From Caldifarciminota bacterium (lineage in GTDB: Bacteria > Hydrothermota > UBA3073), in assembly GCA_023129165.1 (NCBI GenBank), contig JAGMCL010000060.1, forward strand, positions 1-64,000: a stretch of 64,000 nt of DNA, given 5' to 3'. Below, one piece after another: positions 30,019 to 37,896 of this stretch. The translations under genes and the position numbers were made by a program. Below the pieces are notes generated by a model. It saw only the letters and a program-made list of their open reading frames with translations. It searched no databases and was not told the DNA's origin. Positions within the stretch are counted from its first letter, which is position 1; the number at the start of each line of letters is the position of its first letter.

Positions 30019-30210
30019 CTAGTAGCCAGCCCTTCTATGGAGTTCGTCGTGCTCTTTTATTGTTAGCACTCTTAGGTTACGAGGATCGTTGTTATTTGTA
30101 TTACGATCTTTATGATGTATCTCCAAGTTGGTGATACGATGCACTCTGCCATCTTTGTCTGAACGACGCCTAATGATTGCCTCTTTCTGAGATGATGATA
30201 ATAGTGACAT
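30019..30210 (-). CDS. Small HNH endonuclease-domain protein
   Basis: LEIHHKDRNTNNNDPRNLRVLTIKEHDELH; RBS aggag upstream. Confidence 0.8.
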   Translation of the reverse strand: MSLLSSSQKEAIIRRRSDKDGRVHRITNLEIHHKDRNTNNNDPRNLRVLTIKEHDELHRRAGY

Positions 30211-30470
30211 TTCTAGTTACTCCTATTGTTATTATTCAGGCACTCGATTATAGCACTTAAATAGATAAATGCAATCCTTGTGCTTGTAAACAACTTCATA
30301 TTATTAGTTCACATTATAACATAGGTTTAGCTAATGATAAATTAAGAATTCGATCATACTTTTTCATTTTGTTGGACATTTTCCAAATTACAGTTTTGTG
30401 CCAAATAAATACCAGAAAAATAATTCCAAAACAAATATAATAAGGTGTTATAGCACCTCCTTTAGAATTT

Positions 30471-30541
30471 GCATAACGGAAAGCTCACCGACGCTATGGA
30501 GCGCCAGGGTAATAGCTGTCAGGTGTAGTGATTTGTTAGCT
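30471..30541 (-). mobile_element. Integron attC-like site 2
   Basis: Minus strand AGCTAACAAATCACTACACCTGACAG...GTCGGTGAGCTTTCCGTTATGC; begins 3 nt after the stop of 30544-31446; left half 19/22 identical to site 1. Confidence 0.7.
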
Positions 30542-30543
30542 AT

Positions 30544-31446
30544 TTATCTTTTAACAACAATTTGTTGAACACTTTGGATAAATGCTATACCGTTATGATT
30601 TTCTATTATTTTTATTGCATTAGTTGCTCCAAGAGTGTGAATACAAGCATGGTGGACTGAAAGCACCGCCTCTTGTAGTTTGGGATCATCTTCAAGTGGA
30701 ATAATGTTTAAGCCAATCTCCTTACATTTTTCTACTGATAAATGTCTAGCATGAGATTTAAGTAAAGCAAGATTGCCTAATTCTTCTATTATATTTTCTA
30801 TAAGGTTTTCTGCGTCTTTTTTTGTAGCAAGCATACCAGAAAGCAGCCATTCTTTAACCATTTCGTTTGACCAATCAATCGCTTTTTCGCATTCACCTAT
30901 GAGTGTTGGCGTATATTTTGCTATTATTGGTTGCCATACAGCGGCTTTTTTGGGGTCTGAGCAAATTTCTAAATACGCACGCTTGAATTCTTCAACTACA
31001 CCATGAGCAGGAATTCCTCTGAATTGAGGATCTATTGGTCCAAGACTAGATTGTTTACCCATGATTATCTCTTTGCAAGCACAAGCAATCATTGTTCCAG
31101 CTGACATTGCTAGTTGAGGTATAATAGCACGAATATTTGTCCCGAACATCGAATGAAGATAATCTACTATAGATTCCATTGCCGAGGTTTCCCCGCCAGG
31201 TGTATGTAAAAGTAAATCCAATCCCTTACTACGATTTAACCCATGAATAACTGTCATAAAGCCATTTTTGTCCGCATCATTTACGTGTATATTAGGGGCA
31301 TCTGGTTTTTGCAACCACCCTGAATAATAAATTATTACATTTCTCATAGTTACCTTCTGCAGTTTCTTTAGATATTTCCTGCGTATAATATCATGGGTGC
31401 TTCCCGCTCTACTTATTTCATGTAATATATTATGCCAATTAGGCAT
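30544..31446 (-). CDS. SDH-type ClpP/crotonase-fold serine protease-like protein
   Basis: LDLLLHTPGGETSAMESIVDYL, PQLAMSAGTMIACACKEIIMGKQSSLGPIDPQ (nucleophile MSAG). Confidence 0.82.
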   Translation of the reverse strand: MPNWHNILHEISRAGSTHDIIRRKYLKKLQKVTMRNVIIYYSGWLQKPDAPNIHVNDADKNGFMTVIHGLNRSKGLDLLLHTPGGETSAMESIVDYLHSMFGTNIRAIIPQLAMSAGTMIACACKEIIMGKQSSLGPIDPQFRGIPAHGVVEEFKRAYLEICSDPKKAAVWQPIIAKYTPTLIGECEKAIDWSNEMVKEWLLSGMLATKKDAENLIENIIEELGNLALLKSHARHLSVEKCKEIGLNIIPLEDDPKLQEAVLSVHHACIHTLGATNAIKIIENHNGIAFIQSVQQIVVKR

Positions 31447-31615
31447 TTCCTCCTCCTTTTATAGCGTGAGTACTAATATCCAATCTAATAAATATTTGCT
31501 TTTTTTCTGTTGCTTCTAATTCTTTCTCTTCTAATTTTAAAAATTTTTCACGTTTTTTCTCTGTTCCCAAACCTATTTCTGTGAACATTTTTTTTAATTC
31601 TTTCTTTGATCGCAT
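31439..31615 (-). CDS. 58-aa charged small protein, translationally coupled to the SDH-type protease
   Basis: ATG after AGGAGGATAAATA; MRSKKELKKMFTEIGLGTEKKREKFLKLEEKELEATEKKQIFIRLDISTHAIKGGGNA; its stop overlaps the protease start (ATGCCTAA). Below the ORF-track length cutoff. Confidence 0.65.
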   Translation of the reverse strand: MRSKKELKKMFTEIGLGTEKKREKFLKLEEKELEATEKKQIFIRLDISTHAIKGGGNA

Positions 31616-31902
31616 TTATTTATCCTCCTAATTTCATTAATAAATTTTCATATAACATAGGTTTATTTGTGCTAATAAATTAACAATCATGGCTAATCTT
31701 AACTGTATAAATCCTCTCTTACTTATTCTTTTTACTTAATCATTCTCTTAATTTGTTGGTAATTACATCATACTGGAAAAACACCAACTTGTCAAGTTTT
31801 TTCTGTTGACTCTAACATCCTAAAGTTTGGTCCTCCTGCCAGATTGGTACTATCTGTGTAAGAAGGTATAAGTAAGCATGCTCTCGTATAAACGAAATTT
31901 CC

Positions 31903-31931
31903 TTGACAATTTATTTTAAATATGGTAGAAT
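31903..31931 (+). promoter_or_regulatory. Orphan candidate promoter TTGACA-N17-TAGAAT
   Basis: Direct motif match; no adjacent plus-strand ORF until 32608. Confidence 0.4.
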
Positions 31932-32038
31932 ACAACAACATCAAACATAATTACTATATTATATGACTTTTCAAAAGTCATTTTAACAGGGTAAGAGAGA
32001 TTCTTTTTTTATTTTTAATATTCAACAGGGACTTTAAC

Positions 32039-32102
32039 GAGACTTGCAAGAGAATAAAAAATATAAAGAAATTTTTATCTCTTAAATTCTATTATTTGTC
32101 TG
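32039..32102. repeat. 64-bp AT-rich dispersed repeat, copy 2
   Basis: One mismatch from 13915-13978. Confidence 0.85.
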
Positions 32103-32140
32103 CAATAGGCAGGTAAATCCCTGTATAACAAAAGTTTCTG

Positions 32141-32328
32141 TCATTGCGTGGCAATCTCATTATTAATTACCAATCCTTTATCGCTTTGGAGTACATTACC
32201 CTGGTAATGTAAAACAACAATACTATTCTAAAAACAAATTCACATAAAATGCGATTGCTTCACCTACAGTTCGCAATGACAAGTTGTTGTATGCGATTGC
32301 TTCGTCGTTAATACTCCTCGCAATGACA
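32141..32328. repeat. Cluster of three ATTGCGAG/GCGATTGCTTC modular repeats
   Basis: tcattgcgtggcaatctcat; gcgattgcttcacctacagttcgcaatgac; gcgattgcttcgtcgttaatactcctcgcaatgacat. Confidence 0.8.
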
Positions 32329-32436
32329 TGGAGAAAAGAGTTTAAATATCCTGCTGTGAAAGGTGGGAATATTATACAGTTATAATGAATATTAGGTAGT
32401 GTCAAAAATAATACGAAAGAATAAGAAAGCGAAAAT

Positions 32437-32495
32437 GTAGGGGTTTGATTTATCGAACCCACAAAAGAAACGGGTCGGATAAATCCGACCCCTAC
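32437..32495. repeat. 59-bp GTAGGGG-type palindromic repeat, copy 2
   Basis: Near-identical to 9229-9287. Confidence 0.9.
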
Positions 32496-32607
32496 AAGAA
32501 TCAGGGGGAGGCAAGTCAAAAATTGATAACTATATAAAAAACAGTGGATTAAGAGAAAATTCATAAAAGATTTTTGACAATACTTATTTATTCAACCAGG
32601 AGGAGAT

Positions 32608-33039
32608 ATGTCTGAAAAATTAGAAGTCCTGAAAAACGAGGTTTGGGGTTATTTCAAACCTATCCAGTTCATCTATTTAGCAACCTGTGAGGGAAATAAG
32701 CCAAGGGTTAGACCTGTAACTCTGGTATATTTCAATGATAAATTCTGGGTTGCAACTGGAATGAAAGCTGCAAAAACAAAACAGATAAAAGAGAATGAAA
32801 ACATCGAATTCTGTATTTTGTTGAAAAAAGGTGAAAACAGTGGATACATCAGGGGAGCCGGGATAGCTAATATCATCAAGGACAGAGAAACAAAGAAACT
32901 AGTGGCAAATAATATTTCCTTTTTTAAGGATTACTGGGAAGACTCAGATGACCCGAATTTTGCTCTACTGGAAATTGTTATTAAAGGGATTGAGTATCTA
33001 AAACCAGGAGAATTTTCTGCAGAAAGATTTTCAGTATAA
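32608..33039 (+). CDS. Pyridoxamine 5'-phosphate oxidase family (split-barrel flavin-binding) protein
   Basis: FIYLATCEGNKPRVRPVTLVYFNDKFWVATG...KTKQIKENENIEFCIL; strong RBS aggaggag. Confidence 0.85.
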   Translation: MSEKLEVLKNEVWGYFKPIQFIYLATCEGNKPRVRPVTLVYFNDKFWVATGMKAAKTKQIKENENIEFCILLKKGENSGYIRGAGIANIIKDRETKKLVANNISFFKDYWEDSDDPNFALLEIVIKGIEYLKPGEFSAERFSV

Positions 33040-33084
33040 AAGAGATATACCTACCCTACTTATAAGGAGCGACAGTTTGAAAAT

Positions 33085-33258
33085 GGGGTCAGGCTAAGAG
33101 ATAAGAGATAATTACTTGACATAAAGAGAAAGTTATGGTAGTTTTGTAATATGCTTAGAAAACTGAGGATAGAATATGAAGGAGTTTTTTTGTTATGTGA
33201 TATCTCGTGGTAAAAGGAGTGAGTTTATATTCTATCTCTTATCTCTTAGCCTGACCCC
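33085..33258. mobile_element. MITE-like GGGGTCAGG element, family 2 copy 2 (174 bp)
   Basis: 26-bp perfect TIR; about 6 mismatches to 27223-27396. Confidence 0.88.
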
Positions 33259-33268
33259 CATTTTTTCC

Positions 33269-33297
33269 TTGACAACTACATAAAATTATGATATAAT
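33269..33297 (+). promoter_or_regulatory. Consensus promoter TTGACA-N17-TATAAT
   Basis: -10 ends 8 nt before the ATG at 33306. Confidence 0.75.
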
Positions 33298-33305
33298 GAA
33301 TACCT

Positions 33306-34406
33306 ATGTTCTATATTATAGCCATACTCTTATCGATTTCCCCTCCTGGTGATGTACGGGCATACGATACACCAAATGATGACGGTCAATGTATAACTGT
33401 CGAGTGGGACTTATCAACCGATGATGATTTATTGGGTGGTTACGAGATATGGAGAAGTGAAACTCCAGATACAGGTTTTATAATGGTCGGGTTTGTAGGA
33501 AGGGGTATATCACGGTTCAGAGATAGAGACGGCTTAGAAAATAGAATCGAATATTACTATAGGATGAGGGGGCGTACAAGAGAATTCGAACACACCGAAT
33601 TTTGTCTTGTGTCTCCACCAGCGGTCTGTACCTACCAATGGTTTAATACTAACAAGATCAATGTCCTTGTTGCACTTGCAATCTTCCTGTCAATTCTACT
33701 ATATTTTGTTAGAACCGCAAAAAAGGGCAAGGGTTTCTTTGTTAGGAAGATTGCAGGACTGGATGCAGTTGATGAAGCCGTTGGCAGGGCTACTGAGATG
33801 GGCAGAGGTGTTCTATATGTTCCAGGACTATCTACTATGTCTGATGTAGCGACTATTGCATCGATAAACATATTACAGAGAGTTGCAAAGAAGGTTGCAG
33901 AATACGATACACCTCTTATAGTACCAAACAGGGACCCAATAGTATATATGGTAGCAAGACAGGTTGTTAAAGAGGGTTATATGGAGGCAGGAAAACCGGA
34001 TTCTTTTGATGAAGATAATGTCTTCTTCGTTACACAGAGTCAATTCGCATATGCCGCAGCTGTAGATGGTATAATGTTAAGAGAAAAACCTGCCACAAAC
34101 CTATTCTTAGGAATGTTCTGGGCAGAATCACTCCTTTTGGCTGAGACAGGGCATATGACAGGTGCTGTACAGATAGCAGGCACAGATGCAGTACATCAGC
34201 TTCCTTTCTTTGTTACTGCCTGTGATTACACAATCATAGGCGAGGAACTGTATGCAGCATCTGCCTATCTCTCTAAAGAACCTATCTTGTTGGGTAGTAT
34301 AAAGGCGCAGGACTGGGGAAAACTAATTATCCTACTTCTGGTAATAGTGGGGATTATAGGGAGTATATTTGGAACTCATTTTATTGCAAACCTTCTTACA
34401 GTATAA
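33306..34406 (+). CDS. Fn3-domain and DUF6754-like membrane protein
   Basis: N-terminal Fn3 (VTVEWDLSTDDDLLGGYEIWRSE), TM, conserved TEMGRGVLYVPGLSTMSDVATIASINIL. Confidence 0.65.
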   Translation: MFYIIAILLSISPPGDVRAYDTPNDDGQCITVEWDLSTDDDLLGGYEIWRSETPDTGFIMVGFVGRGISRFRDRDGLENRIEYYYRMRGRTREFEHTEFCLVSPPAVCTYQWFNTNKINVLVALAIFLSILLYFVRTAKKGKGFFVRKIAGLDAVDEAVGRATEMGRGVLYVPGLSTMSDVATIASINILQRVAKKVAEYDTPLIVPNRDPIVYMVARQVVKEGYMEAGKPDSFDEDNVFFVTQSQFAYAAAVDGIMLREKPATNLFLGMFWAESLLLAETGHMTGAVQIAGTDAVHQLPFFVTACDYTIIGEELYAASAYLSKEPILLGSIKAQDWGKLIILLLVIVGIIGSIFGTHFIANLLTV

Positions 34407-34441
34407 AACCTTCCTTCACACTTCCAATTAACAAAAGAATT

Positions 34442-35314
34442 CTAAAAGACAATTTTAATGTAGGAACTTTTATATATCACTTCCTCGTAACCTGCTGTAT
34501 TTATTACGGCATATTTTGGTATTATAAGTCTCTCTAAAAACCACCCTCCTAATACCCTGGATCTCTTGCTTGATAGTAACTCATTCTTTGAATAAACCTC
34601 AATAGCAAGCTTAGTCTTGAAATTTTGTCTTATTATATCTGCTGTTTCTTCAAGCAGAATGATACCATCTTCAGTTATCCTGTCAGAATTCTCCTTAAAT
34701 ACCATATTGCCATTGAGAAGAATTATCCACACTCCCTTATCCTTATAAAGGATACCTTTCAGCACAATCTCCCTCCCAACAACCCTCGATATATTTCCAA
34801 GTTTATCATAAGCCTCGCCACTGTATATATAAACTATACCTGGATTCATCATCACTCCCTCATTACTCCTGCCATCCCAGTATATAGTTCTTGGGGGAGC
34901 ACCCTCACCTTCGTAACTTCTAAACTCCGTACCTTTTTCATCTGTTATTACCATCTTCCATATTCTCACATCATATCCATAGACAGGGTTAAATAAGGCT
35001 ACATAATCTCTGACAATTTTTTTGAGCCAGGGTTTAATTATTTGATCTGAGGCGAGCACAGGAAGTGGACTGGATGCAATCTCTGAGTTTGAAAGAAGCT
35101 GACTATCATATATGTACTCCTCTTCGCCAATAAATGGTATTACTGTCTCATAGGGGTCGAAATCGAGCTCAATTTGAGGTTTCTTCTCAGCTATAACACC
35201 CTTGTATTCTCCCCTTATCTCTTCCTCAACCTTTTCTTCATCCTGTGCTGTTAGATAAAAGACAAACGTAATCAAGATAAGAGAACTTACTATAAATACT
35301 ATTCTACTCCTCAT
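34442..35314 (-). CDS. Membrane/periplasmic protein with FlgD-like segment and OmpA-like C-terminus
   Basis: IYWDGRSNEGVMMNPGIVYIYSGEAYDKLGN; C-terminal DGIILLEETADIIRQNFKTKLAIEVYS...SSKRSRVLGGWFLE. Confidence 0.55.
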   Translation of the reverse strand: MRSRIVFIVSSLILITFVFYLTAQDEEKVEEEIRGEYKGVIAEKKPQIELDFDPYETVIPFIGEEEYIYDSQLLSNSEIASSPLPVLASDQIIKPWLKKIVRDYVALFNPVYGYDVRIWKMVITDEKGTEFRSYEGEGAPPRTIYWDGRSNEGVMMNPGIVYIYSGEAYDKLGNISRVVGREIVLKGILYKDKGVWIILLNGNMVFKENSDRITEDGIILLEETADIIRQNFKTKLAIEVYSKNELLSSKRSRVLGGWFLERLIIPKYAVINTAGYEEVIYKSSYIKIVF

Positions 35315-35363
35315 ATAATCATTCCTCCAATAACACTGTTATGTGATTAACTATGACCTATGC

Positions 35364-36317
35364 CTAACCTGATACAAGTATATATCTAAAGGTTATCGTT
35401 CCTGTATGAGTTATAGGACAGCTTTCCCATCTCCATTTAGCAAGTGTCTTCATAACCAGATTATCCCAATCACTATACCCGGAAGTATGAATAATTAGCA
35501 TTTCGGGTTTTGGCTTACCATCGGGACCAACAGTAACTCTCACCGTCACGACAGCAGATAATCCTCTTTTAAGTGCCCAATCAGGATAGGAAGAAAGGGG
35601 CTTCTTTAAAAGCTTTCTCTCAGCAAGAGCCCCGGCTATTTCCACCTCTGTCGTTGTCTTCTTTTCTGGTGTCGTCTCTATATCTGTTGTTATTTTTTTC
35701 TTACTGAAATCTGCTGTATGCGAATCATCCTTTAACTCTGATATATCCACCTTCTCCAGTTCTATAATCTGTCCCTTACTACCAGGTGATGTAAAGAGGC
35801 CAATCTTTGCATCAAGATCCTCCCTGGTCTTGGGTAGGGCTATAGAGGGTTCTTCAAGTATCTCATTTATTGACTTACTTTCAGAACCTATACGTACTAC
35901 CTCAACATCACCTGTCACATCAATGGCTTCGTAAGAATTGAGGTTTATAGTTGCCTGTATATCTGCCAGCTCCTGTATCTTACCTATATCAATCTTAGCA
36001 TCTGGTGGGGCAACCTCCATGGGTCTTACTATGTCCAGTTTTTTTAACTCTGCCTCTAATTCTGGATCTATCTTCTGGCGATTTAATCTATCCCTCAGGG
36101 CATCCACAATACTCTTTGTTGGTTCTGGCTGTGATATAGGTTGGGGAGGTTCTTTTATCTTTTTCTCTTCCTCTTTCTCTTCCTTTTCTTCAATGAACTC
36201 GATTCTGTGCAATCGTGCACTCTGCTCTCTGGTTACTGACTGAACCTCAACAAAAAGAAACACACTAACATGAATAATAAGCGAGAAAAATATATATCTT
36301 GTAAACCTTGTATTCAT
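35364..36317 (-). CDS. TonB family energy transducer
   Basis: N-terminal TM, charged/Pro linker, C-terminal YPDWALKRGLSAVVTVRVTVGPDGKPKPEMLIIHTSGYSDWDNLVMKTLAKWRW. Confidence 0.85.
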   Translation of the reverse strand: MNTRFTRYIFFSLIIHVSVFLFVEVQSVTREQSARLHRIEFIEEKEEKEEEKKIKEPPQPISQPEPTKSIVDALRDRLNRQKIDPELEAELKKLDIVRPMEVAPPDAKIDIGKIQELADIQATINLNSYEAIDVTGDVEVVRIGSESKSINEILEEPSIALPKTREDLDAKIGLFTSPGSKGQIIELEKVDISELKDDSHTADFSKKKITTDIETTPEKKTTTEVEIAGALAERKLLKKPLSSYPDWALKRGLSAVVTVRVTVGPDGKPKPEMLIIHTSGYSDWDNLVMKTLAKWRWESCPITHTGTITFRYILVSG

Positions 36318-36347
36318 AATAGATTTTCACAATCCTGGTATAAAAAA

Positions 36348-36761
36348 TCAATCTTTTCCCTTCTGAGTAGTTGCTATTGATATATTATCTACACCAAGTA
36401 TCTTTGTAACCTGTATCACGGAAAGAACCGTCCCATGATACACATACTCATCTGCTCTTATTAAAACAGGCATAGACGGATTATTATCCACTGCATATTT
36501 CAAGAGCTCAATATAACCATCCCAATTTGTTTCCGTTCCTCCAGGATTGTCAGGCCATGAGATCTCTATCCTATGGTCATCTGTTATAGTTATGGATATA
36601 GCCTCTTCATTTCTCTCCTCAACTGTGTATGCAGAAGGTAACGAAACCTTGAGGCTCCCAGTCATCGATATAACCGGAATAGTCACCATGAGTGTTATGA
36701 GTATAGTGAAAGCTACATCAGAGAGCGGTGTTACATTTATACGAGCTTTCTTTACCTTCAT
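36348..36761 (-). CDS. ExbD/TolR family biopolymer transport protein
   Basis: INVTPLSDVAFTILITLMVTIPV...LIRADEYVYHGTVLSVIQVTKILGVDNISIAT. Confidence 0.88.
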   Translation of the reverse strand: MKVKKARINVTPLSDVAFTILITLMVTIPVISMTGSLKVSLPSAYTVEERNEEAISITITDDHRIEISWPDNPGGTETNWDGYIELLKYAVDNNPSMPVLIRADEYVYHGTVLSVIQVTKILGVDNISIATTQKGKD

Positions 36762-36782
36762 ATGATACCAAGTTGATATTAA

Positions 36783-37889
36783 TTAGTACAAAATCTTATT
36801 TTCTTTACGCTTAAGAAGTGCAATTTTGACAGCACCTGCAATTTTTGCCCTGTCTATTAAGTCTACAACATCCTTATGGTATATTGTGGTATGGGCAGAG
36901 ATTAAAACTATCCTCATTGGACTGCGTAATAGAAGCTGGTGCATTATTTCATCCTGTCTTTTCCTGTCTTCGGGATTATCTATTCTACCGAACACCTCTT
37001 CATTTATGAACACAGTACTGTCTCTGGCAATATACATATTTAGTTTTACCTCTGTCTTCTTCTCATCTTTCTGCATTGTATGTGCCCTTGCTAACGAAGG
37101 TGTCGATACAGCAATATTTGACTGATACATCAATGGAGCAAACATCATAAAGAAAAGTATTAAAAGCATCGCCACACTTATACCCGGGGTCAAGGCCTCT
37201 GCTGTAGATGATATATCCTCTCTTTCCTCATAACTTCTTGTTCTCCTCACTCTGGTAGGGGTTTTATCCATTATATTCTCTTGAGATAGAATGAGCAGGA
37301 GCTCTCTTGAACCAATGAACAGTTTATCAACAATAGAGTCTACATCTTTAGAGAAGTAACCATACATAATCGCTGCAGGAACTGCAATTATTATACCAAT
37401 AGCTGTTGTCACAAGAGCAACTGCTATACCAAGCATCATCCCCTTTGGCGAACCACCACCAACAGCTGCCATAGCCAAAAATGCCTGAATTATTCCTATT
37501 ACTGTGCCCAGCAACCCAAGCAAAGGTGAGATATATGCTATAGTAGAAAGTGTGCCTACATGGCTTTCAAGTTTTATCTTCTCCTCAGAAATACTATAAT
37601 CCAGTTCGTTGTATAAGGCATCTCTGCTAAGATTAGCCCTAGATAGTCCAGACTTGCAGACTCTTGCAAATGGATGATCGGTGGAACCAACATATTCCAC
37701 CGCACCATTTATATCTTTCCTGGATAAAAAATCTCTTATCCTTCCAAGAAACACATCATAGTTAAATCTCATTCTCAAGAGAAGAACTAACCTATCAAGT
37801 ATAGCGCCTAATGAAATGATAGAAATAATAGCAAGAGCTATTATTATAGGATTCTTTATAAGATCAAATATGAAAACACCAAGAATCAT
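36783..37889 (-). CDS. MotA/TolQ/ExbB protein fused to an ExbD-like domain
   Basis: ExbB core YISPLLGLLGTVIGIIQAFLAMA then PGISVAMLLILFFMMFAPL TM and MRIVLISAHTTIYHKDVVDLIDRAKIAGAVKIAL ExbD-type C-terminus. Confidence 0.85.
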   Translation of the reverse strand: MILGVFIFDLIKNPIIIALAIISIISLGAILDRLVLLLRMRFNYDVFLGRIRDFLSRKDINGAVEYVGSTDHPFARVCKSGLSRANLSRDALYNELDYSISEEKIKLESHVGTLSTIAYISPLLGLLGTVIGIIQAFLAMAAVGGGSPKGMMLGIAVALVTTAIGIIIAVPAAIMYGYFSKDVDSIVDKLFIGSRELLLILSQENIMDKTPTRVRRTRSYEEREDISSTAEALTPGISVAMLLILFFMMFAPLMYQSNIAVSTPSLARAHTMQKDEKKTEVKLNMYIARDSTVFINEEVFGRIDNPEDRKRQDEIMHQLLLRSPMRIVLISAHTTIYHKDVVDLIDRAKIAGAVKIALLKRKENKILY

Positions 37890-37896
37890 ATAATCA

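Noticed and set aside
29815-30066. 83-aa plus-strand ORF within the HNH cassette
   Set aside because: Overlaps the HNH gene on the opposite strand and lacks a convincing RBS or motif; cannot be excluded but not supported.
32223-32564. 113-aa minus-strand ORF
   Set aside because: It runs through ATTGCGAG and GTAGGGG repeats; composition is repeat-derived.
34625-34996. 123-aa plus-strand ORF
   Set aside because: Antisense to the better supported OmpA-like gene at 34442-35314.
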